In this document: in pieces, positions 39,585 through 48,476 of the stretch | How positions within the stretch are numbered: position 1 is the first letter of the stretch | Layout: each line of letters opens with the position of its first letter | Source: Simplicispira suum | GTDB taxonomy: Bacteria > Pseudomonadota > Gammaproteobacteria > Burkholderiales > Burkholderiaceae_C | Direction: 5' to 3' | Length of the DNA stretch: 64,000 bases | Assembly (NCBI RefSeq): GCF_003008595.1 | Contig: NZ_CP027669.1 | Span: 3,410,001 to 3,474,000 of the forward strand | Made by a program: the position numbers and the translations under genes | The notes under the pieces: model-generated | The model's input: only the letters and a program-made list of their open reading frames with translations | What the model was told of the DNA's origin: nothing | The model's database searches: none

Positions 39585-41108
39585 TCACTTCAACGAAATC
39601 GTGGTGTTCACGCCGTGCGAAGTCGTGCTGTCATCAAACCAGCGCGCCGTCACGGTCTTGGTCTGCGTGTAGAACATCACCACTTGCTTGCCGTAGGGGC
39701 CCAGGTCGCCCAATTTGGAAGCGCGCGAACCGGTGAACGAGAACAGCGGGACTGGCACCGGGATCGGCAGGTTGATGCCGACCTGGCCGACGTCGATGTC
39801 TTCCTGGAACTTGCGTGCCGCAGCGCCCGACTGCGTGAAGATGGCGGTGCCGTTGCCGTTGGGGTTGGCGTTGATGAATTCGATGGCTTGGTCCAGGTCG
39901 TCGGCGGCGACGATGGCCAGCACCGGGCCGAATACTTCCTGGTCGTAAATGGCCATGCCGGGTTTGACGCCCGAGAAGATGGTCGGGCCGACGAAGTTGC
40001 CTTTCTCGAAGCCCGCCACGGTGGGCTTGCGGCCGTCGAGTTCGAGCTTGGCGCCCTCGGCAATGCCGCGCTCGATCAGGCCTTCCACGCGCGAGAGCGC
40101 GGCGCAGGAGATCAGCGGGCCGACGTCGGTGCCGGCTTCGGTACCCGCGTTGACCTTGAGCGTCTTGGTCTTCTCGACGAGCTCGGGAATCCACTTCTGC
40201 GCTTCGCCCACCAGCACGACCACCGACAGCGCCATGCAGCGCTGGCCAGCGGCGCCAAACGCCGCGCCTGCCAAGGCGTTCAGGGTCTGGTCTTTGTTCG
40301 CGTCGGGCAGGATGATGGCGTGGTTCTTCGCGCCCATCATGCATTGCGCGCGCTTGCCGGCCAGGGTGGCGCGGTTGTACACATGCGTGCCGACCTTGGT
40401 CGAGCCGACGAAGGAGACGGCCTTGATGTCCGGGTGGTCGCACAGCGCGTTCACCGCCATTTCTCCGCCGTGCACCACGTTGAGCACGCCGGGCGGAATG
40501 CCGGCTTCCAGCGCCAGCTCCACCAGGCGCATGGTGACCATGGGGTCTTGCTCGGAAGGCTTGAGCACGAAGGTATTGCCGGTGGCAATCGCCATGGGGA
40601 ACATCCACAGCGGAATCATGGCCGGGAAGTTGAATGGGGTGATGCCGGCGCACACGCCCAGCGGTTGCAGCAGCGTGTAGGTGTCGACGCCACCGGCCAC
40701 GTTGTTGGCCAGCTCGCCCAGCTGCAGGTTGCCAATGCTGGCGGCGTGCTCGACCACTTCGAGGCCACGGAACACATCGCCCTCGGCGTCTGGCAGGGTC
40801 TTGCCTTGCTCGGCGGTGAGCAGCGCGGCCAGTTCGGCCATGTTTTCGCGGATCAGTTGCTGGTACTTGAGGAAGATGCGCGCGCGGGTGCCAATGGCGG
40901 TTTTCTTCCAGGTCTTGAAGGCTTCCTTGCCCGAGGCGATGGCGGCCTCGATTTCGTCCTGGGTGGCAAACGGTACGCGCGCCAGCACCTCCTGCGTGGC
41001 CGGGTTCACCACATCGCGCCACTCTTTGGTTTTGGACTCAACAAACTTGCCACCGATCAGCAGTTTGACGGTGGGGGCGAGGGCGGCGACGGGCGTGGGT
41101 GCGTTCAT
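39585..41108 (-). CDS. mmsA: Methylmalonate-semialdehyde dehydrogenase (CoA-acylating)
   Basis: This is a 507-residue aldehyde dehydrogenase that converts methylmalonate semialdehyde to propionyl-CoA. The ATG at 41108 (MNAPTPVAA) is preferred over an upstream start. Motifs seen are [23 protein letters not shown], the catalytic cysteine in [10 protein letters not shown], and [20 protein letters not shown] near the C-terminus, which is characteristic of MmsA. It is divergent from a LysR gene, and a LysR-type palindrome lies between them. Confidence 0.95.
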   Translation of the reverse strand: MNAPTPVAALAPTVKLLIGGKFVESKTKEWRDVVNPATQEVLARVPFATQDEIEAAIASGKEAFKTWKKTAIGTRARIFLKYQQLIRENMAELAALLTAEQGKTLPDAEGDVFRGLEVVEHAASIGNLQLGELANNVAGGVDTYTLLQPLGVCAGITPFNFPAMIPLWMFPMAIATGNTFVLKPSEQDPMVTMRLVELALEAGIPPGVLNVVHGGEMAVNALCDHPDIKAVSFVGSTKVGTHVYNRATLAGKRAQCMMGAKNHAIILPDANKDQTLNALAGAAFGAAGQRCMALSVVVLVGEAQKWIPELVEKTKTLKVNAGTEAGTDVGPLISCAALSRVEGLIERGIAEGAKLELDGRKPTVAGFEKGNFVGPTIFSGVKPGMAIYDQEVFGPVLAIVAADDLDQAIEFINANPNGNGTAIFTQSGAAARKFQEDIDVGQVGINLPIPVPVPLFSFTGSRASKLGDLGPYGKQVVMFYTQTKTVTARWFDDSTTSHGVNTTISLK

Positions 41109-41185
41109 GGGAAGTCTCCAGTAAAGAGGGCAGGGTGGCGGCACTGGCAACAGTGCAGAGAACCCTGGCATGGTAGCTGTGCAGA

Positions 41186-41206
41186 ATTGTCAGCACAATA
41201 GACAAT
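41186..41206. promoter_or_regulatory. LysR-type binding palindrome between mmsA and its regulator
   Basis: ATTGTC-N9-GACAAT is a perfect 6-bp inverted repeat with a T-N11-A core, the classical LysR box form. It lies 77 bases from the mmsA start and 67 from the LysR start, so it can serve both. Confidence 0.6.
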
Positions 41207-41273
41207 CATGCGCACGGAGTTTGCAAAAACGCACATCTCATCCGTAGCGAACACATAAAGAGGCCCGACATCG

Positions 41274-42173
41274 ATGGACTGGGACAACCTGCGCTATTTT
41301 CTGGAGCTGGCGCGCGCCGGTACGCTGGTAGGTGCCGCGCGCCGGCTGGGGGTGGACCACACAACAGTGGCGCGGCGCATTCAGGCGCTGGAAAAGCAGG
41401 TGGGCGCGCCGCTGTTTGCGCGCGAAGCGGCCGGGCACCGGCTCAGCGAGGCCGGACGCGGCCTGCTGCCTCAGGTCGAAGGCATGGAGGCGGCGTTTCT
41501 GGCGGTGGAGCACGCCGCGCCCGGCGTACGCCAGGGCTTGCACGGCGCGGTGCGCATTGGCGCCACCGAAGGCTTTGGCAACCTGGTGCTGGCGCCGCAG
41601 CTGGCGCAGTTTGCGTCGGAGCACCCCGGTCTGGTGATTGACTTGCTGGCTTTGCCGCGCCTGGTGCACTTGTCGCGCCGCGAAGCCGATATTGTGATTT
41701 CGCTGGAGCGCCCGGCGCGCGGCGCGGTGCTGGTGGTCAAGCTGACCGATTACGTGCTGCAGCTCTACGGCGCACCCGACTACCTGGCGGCACACCCGCC
41801 CATTCGCAGCCCGGCCGATCTGGCGGGGCACAGCTTTGTCAGCTATGTGGACGATCTGCTGTTCACCAAGGAGCTGCAAATCCTCGACGAACTGCACCGC
41901 CCGGCGCATTTTTCGCTGCGCAGCACCAGTGTATTGGCCCAGTACGAGGCCGTGCGTGCCGGAGCGGGGCTGGGGGTTCTGCCGGCGTTTGTTGCGGCGC
42001 AGGACCCCAGCTTGCGCCGCGTACTACCCAGTGCCGCGCACTTTGTACGCACCTTCTGGATGTCAATGCCCGAAGAAAACAAGCATGTCTCGCGCATGCA
42101 GGCCACCTGGGAGTTCGTGCGCAGCGCGGTGGCGGCAAAACAAGAACATCTATTGCCATCGAATGCTATATAA
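41274..42173 (+). CDS. LysR-family regulator of the mms cluster
   Basis: This is a 299-residue regulator. The winged helix-turn-helix is at residues 1-60 (NLRYFLELARAGTLVGAARRLGVDHTTVARRIQALE) and the effector domain from about residue 90. It is divergent from mmsA over 165 bases containing a LysR-type palindrome, so control of valine breakdown is likely. The coinducer, probably a pathway intermediate, cannot be read from sequence. An intergenic palindrome begins at its stop. Confidence 0.9.
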   Translation: MDWDNLRYFLELARAGTLVGAARRLGVDHTTVARRIQALEKQVGAPLFAREAAGHRLSEAGRGLLPQVEGMEAAFLAVEHAAPGVRQGLHGAVRIGATEGFGNLVLAPQLAQFASEHPGLVIDLLALPRLVHLSRREADIVISLERPARGAVLVVKLTDYVLQLYGAPDYLAAHPPIRSPADLAGHSFVSYVDDLLFTKELQILDELHRPAHFSLRSTSVLAQYEAVRAGAGLGVLPAFVAAQDPSLRRVLPSAAHFVRTFWMSMPEENKHVSRMQATWEFVRSAVAAKQEHLLPSNAI

Positions 42174-42228
42174 AAGAGAGCGTTAAAGGCATGTCAGATA
42201 AGCGCTAGAAGCCAATTTCCTTGGAATT
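42165..42228. repeat. Comamonad-type intergenic palindrome
   Basis: GCTATATAAAAGAGAGCGTTAAAG and AGATAAGCGCTAGAAGCCAATTT form a diverged copy of the same family, just after the LysR gene, where it may act as a transcription-end hairpin. Confidence 0.5.
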
Positions 42229-42372
42229 TTCTCTGTGCAGATGCACCGACGCCGAGAATCGACCAGCAAGGGGCCCGCTTATTCGGGCACCACGGTGCGC
42301 CCAGGCGACTAAGGTCTGAACTGCGGCGGTTTGGCCGCAGCCATTGGCTTTCTGCCATCAGGAGTTCATTGC

Positions 42373-42924
42373 ATGACCCCCCTCATTTCCGGACTGGCAT
42401 CCCTGGCGTCCTTGCTATTCAACGCCTCGCAGAGCGGCACGGGCAAGGCGGCGGCGGCGCCGCAGCGCAACGGGGAGGCGGCTGATGCCGGGCCGGCGGC
42501 TCTGGTGCGCTGGAGTCCCGAGGCACGGGGATTGGCGGGCCAGGGGGCGCTCGGGGCAGAATCGGCCAGCGCGCTTACGCGGCGCGTGGGGCGATCGGCC
42601 CAATCGCCGTCGGGCGTGGAGGGGCAGGGCACGGTGTCGCGGCAGGATTTCCAGGCTCTGCTGGTGGGCTTTGGTGCAACCGAGCAGCAAACCCAGCAAT
42701 TGGCAAGCAGCTTCGACATCGATCAAAACGGCAGCATCTCGCAAGAGGAATTCCAAAAAGGCCTGGCGCGCGCGGCGAGTGACCGCACCGGCGACGCTTT
42801 GTCCCAGGTTTTGCTGGGACTCTTGGATGCAAGGGGGAACGGCGATGGCCGGGTCGATCAGAAAGAGCTGTCAGCCCTGACCGGCGCGTTTGCGCGAGCG
42901 GAGCGTCCCCCGCGTTCGGCGTAG
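42373..42924 (+). CDS. EF-hand domain protein
   Basis: This is a 183-residue protein with two EF-hand calcium loops, DIDQNGSISQEEF (about residues 116-128) and GNGDGRVDQKEL in the C-terminal third. The N-terminus has a hydrophobic stretch (LISGLASLASLLF) that may be a weak export signal. Low-complexity Ala/Gly sequence follows. The ATG at 42373 has CAGGAG upstream. Homologues are found as small secreted or periplasmic calcium-binding proteins; no partner is visible here. Confidence 0.8.
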   Translation: MTPLISGLASLASLLFNASQSGTGKAAAAPQRNGEAADAGPAALVRWSPEARGLAGQGALGAESASALTRRVGRSAQSPSGVEGQGTVSRQDFQALLVGFGATEQQTQQLASSFDIDQNGSISQEEFQKGLARAASDRTGDALSQVLLGLLDARGNGDGRVDQKELSALTGAFARAERPPRSA

Positions 42925-43012
42925 GGGCAAAAGCGCGGCGTCCCTGATGGGGGCCGCCGCGCTTGGGCCGCCGATCAGCCTCTGTCTGCTTTGCTGACAG
43001 CGAATGAACCGG

Positions 43013-43171
43013 TCAGATCCTGCCCATGAGGAGCAGCACCACCAGGATCAGCACCACCAGACCGATGCCGCCGCTGGGGCCATATCCCCAGGAGCGGCTG
43101 TGGCCCCAGGTTGGCAGAGCGCCAACCAGAATCAGGATCAGGACGATTAAGAGAATGAGCGAGATGGACAT
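43013..43171 (-). CDS. DUF3309 small membrane protein
   Basis: This is a 52-residue protein: a first membrane segment (SLILLIVLILILVGALPTW), a polar GHSRSWGYGPSGG turn, and a second segment (GIGLVVLILVVLLLMGRI). This is exactly the DUF3309 pattern. AAGGAAA lies just upstream of the ATG. Function is unknown; these peptides are widespread in Proteobacteria and are often missed because of their length. Confidence 0.85.
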   Translation of the reverse strand: MSISLILLIVLILILVGALPTWGHSRSWGYGPSGGIGLVVLILVVLLLMGRI

Positions 43172-43402
43172 GGATTTTTCCTTTTGGGGCTGCGTGATGA
43201 GTCGCCATATTGGTCCCTGACAGATGTTTGGAACGTAGGTCCAAGGCTCTCGATGTGGTCAGGTTTCCCCGTTTCCAGGCGCAACTGCGCTTCGTGCTTT
43301 GCTATCTCGACGAGAGCGGTCATTCCCCGTGAAACAGGCGCGACCAGTCCAGTAGGCAATCGTTCATGAAGCGTGCGCACAAGGGTACGATCAGGGCCTC
43401 TC

Positions 43403-46400
43403 ATGTCCACATCCCTGCCTGCTGTCCCTTCGTCGCGTTGGCTCCACGCGGCGTTGGTGGCCCTGCTTGGTTTGCTCGCCAGCGTTGTGCTGTACCGCGA
43501 GCAGGACGCGCGGCTCACCGCCATCGAACAGGCGCGCTTTGAGCAACAGGCCACGCAGATCTATCAGGCGCTGCAGCAGCGCCTGGCCAACGACACCGAG
43601 GTGGTGTATGGGTTGCGAGGTCTGTTTGTCGCCAATCCCGCGCTGACGCGAGCACAGTTTCAGCGCGTGGCAGAGGAGCTTGCCGCTGGCTCGCGCACGC
43701 CCGGTTTGGTCAATCTCTCCTTCACGCGCCGGGTGGCCCAGGCAGATCGCGAGGCGTTTGAGCAGCAGGTTCGGGCGGACCGCTCCCTGTGGGCCGACGG
43801 GAATCCAGGCTTTGCCATTCATCCATCGGCGCCGCGCAGCGAGTACTTTGTCGCCGATTTTCTGTGGCCGCTGCAGGGCAATGAAGCCTTGCTGGGCTTT
43901 GATATCAGCTCCCAACCCGCCAATCTGGAGGCCATGCACTACGCGCGCGATACCGGCCAGGTCGTCATGTCGGCGCCTTTCACCTTGCTGCAGGAGACGC
44001 TTGCACACCCCGGCCCCGGAATCGTCATACGTGTGCCGGTGTTTGACGCCATGCGCGCCGAGGGAGATCCAGCGGCTGGACGGAATTTTCTGGGTGCGGT
44101 GGCGATGACGGTGAATGTGCGCGAGCTGATGCAAGCGATCGAGTCGAAATCCGGCAACGAGGATATGGACATCGAACTGCACGACCTGGGCACGCGGGGT
44201 GGGAAGTCGGGCGCCGGTGAGGCGGGGATGTTTTTTCACGGTGGCCATGGACGTGCGTTGGACCACCTGCGACCGGCGCAGCGTGAACTGGTGGTGCACA
44301 ACCGCCTTTGGCGCCTTGATTTTCGTCCCACCGAGCGCTTTTTGAGTCCCCCTGAGACACGCCTTCCCTTGAACAGCGCCCTGGTGGGCGCTGCGCTCGT
44401 TTTGTTGTTGGGCACCGTATTCAGCCTGTTGTCGCAGCAGCGACGCATTGCACTGCTGCGGGCCCGCCACTCCGCCGCCGCGCTCATCAGCAGCGAAGGG
44501 CGTTTTCTGGCGCTGTTCAACCAGGCTGCTGTGGGTGTCGCTCTGGTCGATGCCGAAACAGAGCAGTTGACTGAAATCAACCAGCGCTTTTGCGCCATTG
44601 TGGGCAGTGACAGAACTGCGTTGCGCGGCCGTGCGCTCAGCGAGTTGTTTCAGCCGGGCGCGGATGCCGAGCGCGCGCAGGCGCAAATGCAGGAATTGCG
44701 CCGCATGCAAGGCGGAGAGTTTTCCATGGAGCTGCCGCTTGCGGCGCCCCGCGACGCTGCTGCCGGCACCGCCGCACCGCAACCACGCTGGGTGGCCCGC
44801 ACGATCTCCGCGATGCGGCCCGAGCACGGCGAAGGCGCTGCCACCCACGCCATCGTGGTGCTGCACGACATAACCGCCCGCCATGCCATGGAAGAGGCCC
44901 TGCGCCGCAATGAATCGCGTTTGCGTGCCTTGCTGCAGCAATTGCCAGTGGGTGTGTTGCTGCTCGAGCGCGACGGGGCTGTCACGCTTTGCAACCAGCG
45001 GTTCACCGAACTGACCGGATACAGCGAGAGCGATCTGCCGGACGGGCAGACGTGGTGGCAAAAGGCCTATCCGGATGCCGAGTACCGGGCGCGGCTTCAA
45101 GAAGACTGGCACCTTGCCACGCGCAAGGCGTACCACGAAGGCGCGGCTATCCCCAGCGGGGAATTCACCGTGGTCGGCGCCGATCAGCAATCGCGCACCA
45201 TGGAAATTGCCGGTGTCTGGGTAGGCACGCAGCTGCTTGTGACCTTTGTCGATCTGTCGCAGCGCAAAGCCGCAGAGCAAGAGATTCGGACCCTGGCCTA
45301 TTACGACCTCCTGACCGCGCTGCCCAATCGCCGCTTGCTGGTCAACCGCCTGGAGCAAAGCCTCAAACACTGCAAGCCGCCCTCGCACTGCGCGCTGCTG
45401 ATGCTTGATCTGGACAACTTCAAGGCGCTCAACGACACACGCGGACACGAGCGCGGTGACCAACTGCTCAAGCTGGTGGCCGAGCGATTGCTTGCCTGTG
45501 TGCGGTCTGACGACACCGTGGCCCGCCCAGGCGGTGACGAATTTGCCGTGCTGCTCGAAAACGTCGGTGACAGCATGGAGGCAGCCCGCAGGCATTGCGA
45601 TGAGATCGGTCAAAAAATTCTGGCGTCGCTGCGCGAACCTTATGTAATGGACGGCGAGTCGCACCACAGCACGCTGAGCATGGGTGTGACCGTATTCAGC
45701 GCCAATGAAGACAGTGTGGACGCACTGCTGCAGCGCGTGGATCTGGCCATGTACCAGGCCAAGGCTGCCGGCCGCGACACCTTGTGTTTCTACGATCCCA
45801 GCATGCACGCCCAGGCCAGCGAACGCGCTGCGCTGGAGGTGGATATGCGTGCCGGTCTGGCGCTCGACCAGTTCGAGCTTTACTACCAGCCCCAGGTGGA
45901 CCATGGGCGCATCATTGCTGCCGAAGCGCTGCTGCGTTGGCACCATCCGCAGCGCGGTTTTGTATCGCCCGCAAGCTTTATTCCCATGGCCGAAGAAACC
46001 GGCCTGATTCTTCCGCTGGGGCAGTGGGTGCTCGAAGCCGCCTGCAGGCAGCTGGCGCAATGGGCCGACGATCCCCAACTGGCCGAACTCAGCCTGGCCG
46101 TCAACGTCAGCCCACGCCAGTTTCGCCAGATGGGATTTGTGCAGCAGGTGCTTGCTACGCTGGCCAGCACCGGGGCGGCGGCGCGCCGACTGAAACTGGA
46201 GCTGACCGAAGGCCTGCTGCTGCACGATGTGGACGATTGCGTGGCCCGCATGAGCGAGTTGAAATCGTATGGCGTGGGCTTCTCACTCGATGATTTCGGC
46301 ACGGGTTATTCCAGCCTGTCCTACCTGAAGCGTTTGCCGCTGGACCAGCTCAAGATTGATCAGAGTTTCGTGCGCGACGTTTTGACCGATCCCAACGATG

Positions 46401-46600
46401 CTTCCATCGTTCGCACCATTCTTGCGCTGGGCAGCAGCCTGGGCCTGCAGGTGGTGGCCGAAGGGGTGGAAACCCAGGAGCAGCAGGCCTTTCTGGAGCG
46501 CCACCATTGCCATGCGTGGCAAGGCTACCTGCTGAGCCGTCCTGTTCCTGCCCAGGAATTTGCGGCACTGGTGCGGGCGCATGGGGCTGCGAAGAGGTAG
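43403..46600 (+). CDS. CHASE-PAS-PAS-GGDEF-EAL cyclic-di-GMP signalling protein
   Basis: This is a 1,065-residue membrane sensor, taking the ATG at 43403 (an upstream in-frame start adds 10 residues). Order: membrane segment near 18-38, periplasmic CHASE domain (about 70-300), second membrane segment (ALVGAALVLLLGTVFSLL), two PAS domains (about 360-480 and 500-620), GGDEF with intact GGDEF at about 709-713, and EAL with EALLRW at about 840. Both catalytic motifs look intact, so it may make or break c-di-GMP; dual proteins of this type are often mainly phosphodiesterases. The ligand is unknown. It converges on emrB. Confidence 0.93.
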   Translation: MSTSLPAVPSSRWLHAALVALLGLLASVVLYREQDARLTAIEQARFEQQATQIYQALQQRLANDTEVVYGLRGLFVANPALTRAQFQRVAEELAAGSRTPGLVNLSFTRRVAQADREAFEQQVRADRSLWADGNPGFAIHPSAPRSEYFVADFLWPLQGNEALLGFDISSQPANLEAMHYARDTGQVVMSAPFTLLQETLAHPGPGIVIRVPVFDAMRAEGDPAAGRNFLGAVAMTVNVRELMQAIESKSGNEDMDIELHDLGTRGGKSGAGEAGMFFHGGHGRALDHLRPAQRELVVHNRLWRLDFRPTERFLSPPETRLPLNSALVGAALVLLLGTVFSLLSQQRRIALLRARHSAAALISSEGRFLALFNQAAVGVALVDAETEQLTEINQRFCAIVGSDRTALRGRALSELFQPGADAERAQAQMQELRRMQGGEFSMELPLAAPRDAAAGTAAPQPRWVARTISAMRPEHGEGAATHAIVVLHDITARHAMEEALRRNESRLRALLQQLPVGVLLLERDGAVTLCNQRFTELTGYSESDLPDGQTWWQKAYPDAEYRARLQEDWHLATRKAYHEGAAIPSGEFTVVGADQQSRTMEIAGVWVGTQLLVTFVDLSQRKAAEQEIRTLAYYDLLTALPNRRLLVNRLEQSLKHCKPPSHCALLMLDLDNFKALNDTRGHERGDQLLKLVAERLLACVRSDDTVARPGGDEFAVLLENVGDSMEAARRHCDEIGQKILASLREPYVMDGESHHSTLSMGVTVFSANEDSVDALLQRVDLAMYQAKAAGRDTLCFYDPSMHAQASERAALEVDMRAGLALDQFELYYQPQVDHGRIIAAEALLRWHHPQRGFVSPASFIPMAEETGLILPLGQWVLEAACRQLAQWADDPQLAELSLAVNVSPRQFRQMGFVQQVLATLASTGAAARRLKLELTEGLLLHDVDDCVARMSELKSYGVGFSLDDFGTGYSSLSYLKRLPLDQLKIDQSFVRDVLTDPNDASIVRTILALGSSLGLQVVAEGVETQEQQAFLERHHCHAWQGYLLSRPVPAQEFAALVRAHGAAKR

Positions 46601-46669
46601 AGACGACAGCTGACCTGATTCGGTTCTGCCGAATGGGAATGCCGGAATCTGTCCCCAGGATTTTCCTCG

Positions 46670-48295
46670 TCAATGCGCGCCTGCCGCAGCGCCCGCGCTG
46701 CCCCCACTGCCGGGCCGCCGCGTCAGCCAGATCAGCGCAATCAGCACCAAAAACAGGCCTGCAGAGGCGAGAAACACGTCGTCGGCGGCACGGGTGAAGG
46801 CCTGCTGATCAATCAGGCGGTTGATCAGCGCCAGTGCCTGGGTCTGCGTCATGCCAGTGGCAGTGAGCTGCTGCAGGGTCTGGCCAAACACGCCCTGGCC
46901 TTGCACCAGGCCTTCGGTCAGGTGGGCGTGGTGCAGGGCTGCGCGGCTGTCCCACAGCGTGGTGGTGATCGATACACCCATGGCGCCTGCCATGATGCGC
47001 ACGAAATTGCTCAGGCCAGCGGCCGCTGGAATGCGCTCGGGCGGCAAATCGGCCAGCGTGATGGTGGTGAGCGGGATAAAGAAGAACGCCATGGCAGCGC
47101 CCTGAATGACGGTAGGCACCAGAATGTGCCAAAAATCCGTGTCCGTTGTGAACTGCGAGCGCATCCACAGCACCAGCGCAAACACCACGAAGGCCCCGGT
47201 CGCCATGCGGCGCGGATCCCACTCGCTCACCTTGCGGCCGACCAGCGGCGTAAGAACGATGGCAAAAATGCCCACCGGCGCCAGTGCCATGCCGGCATTG
47301 GTGGCTGTGTAACCCATGAACTGCTGCAGCCACAGCGGCAGCAGCACCACGTTGCCGAAAAATAGTGCGTAGGCCACCGACAAGGACAGCACACCAAAAG
47401 CAAAGTTGCGTTCGCGAAACAGGGTGAGGTCGACGACCGGGTGGTCGTCGGTCAGCTCCCATACCAGAAACACGGCGAGGGCAATCACCGCGATGGCAGC
47501 CAGCGCCAGGATCAACGGAGAAGAAAACCAGTCCAGCTCTTTGCCTTTGTCGAGCATGAGCTGCGCGCAGCCGACCCAGATCACGAGCAAGGAGAGCCCC
47601 AGCGTGTCGATGGGAAGTTTTCTTCGTGGTGTTTCTCGGTGCCGGTAAATGCTCCATGTCACTCCCGCAGCGATCAGGCCGACGGGGACGTTGATATAGA
47701 AAATCCACGGCCATGAGATGTTGTCGGTGATCCAGCCGCCCAGCAGTGGCCCCACCACCGGCGCCACCAGCGTGGTCACGCCCCAGAGCGCCAGCGCCAT
47801 TCCGGCCCGAGCGCGCGGGTAGCTCGCCAGCAGCAGGGTTTGCGAGAGCGGAATCATCGGCCCGGCCACCAGGCCCTGAAGCACGCGAAACACCACGAGC
47901 ATCTCCAGCGACGATGCAAAGCCGCACAGCCACGAGGTCAGCACGAACAGCAAAATGCTCAGTGTGAACAGGCGCACGGCGCCAAAGCGCTGCGTCAGCC
48001 AACCGGTGAGCGGCACCGAAATGGCGTTGGCGACGCCAAAGCTCGTGATTACCCAGGTGCCCTGCGCCGGGCTGACGCCCAGGTCGCCGGCAATGGCGGG
48101 GATGGAGACGTTGGCAATCGACGAATCGAGCACGTTCATGAACGTGGCAAGCGAGAGCGCCAGTGTGCCCAGCAGCAGCGTCACGCCGTGCAAGGGCGGA
48201 TGCGCCGCAGCTTGCATCGCCGGCGGTGCAGGCGCTGCGGGGGGTGCAGGCGGCATCAGCGGTGCCGCCTCGGCAGGGGCTTGTGCAGCGGTCAT
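46670..48295 (-). CDS. emrB: DHA2-family multidrug efflux permease, EmrB-like
   Basis: This is a 541-residue MFS transporter with about 14 membrane segments. Motifs include LDSSIANVSIPAIAGDLGVSPAQGTWVITSF and LTGWLTQRFGAVRLF (motif A form) and the drug-antiporter motif C VVGPLLGGWITDN. It forms a tripartite pump with the EmrA adaptor and the outer-membrane channel encoded upstream. It is separated from emrA by a palindromic insertion, which may lower its co-expression. A poly-Ala/Pro N-terminus (residues 1-30) is odd but within the range of homologues. Confidence 0.92.
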   Translation of the reverse strand: MTAAQAPAEAAPLMPPAPPAAPAPPAMQAAAHPPLHGVTLLLGTLALSLATFMNVLDSSIANVSIPAIAGDLGVSPAQGTWVITSFGVANAISVPLTGWLTQRFGAVRLFTLSILLFVLTSWLCGFASSLEMLVVFRVLQGLVAGPMIPLSQTLLLASYPRARAGMALALWGVTTLVAPVVGPLLGGWITDNISWPWIFYINVPVGLIAAGVTWSIYRHRETPRRKLPIDTLGLSLLVIWVGCAQLMLDKGKELDWFSSPLILALAAIAVIALAVFLVWELTDDHPVVDLTLFRERNFAFGVLSLSVAYALFFGNVVLLPLWLQQFMGYTATNAGMALAPVGIFAIVLTPLVGRKVSEWDPRRMATGAFVVFALVLWMRSQFTTDTDFWHILVPTVIQGAAMAFFFIPLTTITLADLPPERIPAAAGLSNFVRIMAGAMGVSITTTLWDSRAALHHAHLTEGLVQGQGVFGQTLQQLTATGMTQTQALALINRLIDQQAFTRAADDVFLASAGLFLVLIALIWLTRRPGSGGSAGAAAGAH

Positions 48296-48304
48296 GGATT
48301 ATTA

Positions 48305-48476
48305 GGGCCTGTTAACACTATGCAAGGAGATCGCGTTGTCTCGCAAAGGGAAGGCCATCAGAGCCCGCCCCTGGGCGTTGCGCTCCTTGAGCGTGCGGAC
48401 GCACGCACTGCGTCGCGCGCCTTGATGGGCAGGTTCTGATGACCTTCGCGACCCCTTGCATAGTGTTAACAGGCCC
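48305..48476. mobile_element. MITE-like palindromic element (172 bp) between emrA and emrB
   Basis: The ends are perfect inverted repeats, GGGCCTGTTAACACTATGCA and its complement, flanked by TA on both sides (48303-48304 and 48477-48478). The inner part is also roughly self-complementary (AAGGCCATCAGAGCCCGCCC against AAGGTCATCAGAACCTGCCC). It has no coding capacity. TA flanks and GGGCCTGTTnA-type ends suggest mobilisation by an IS5/IS427-like or IS630-like transposase in trans. The terminal C plus the TA duplicate supply the emrA stop codon. Confidence 0.75.
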
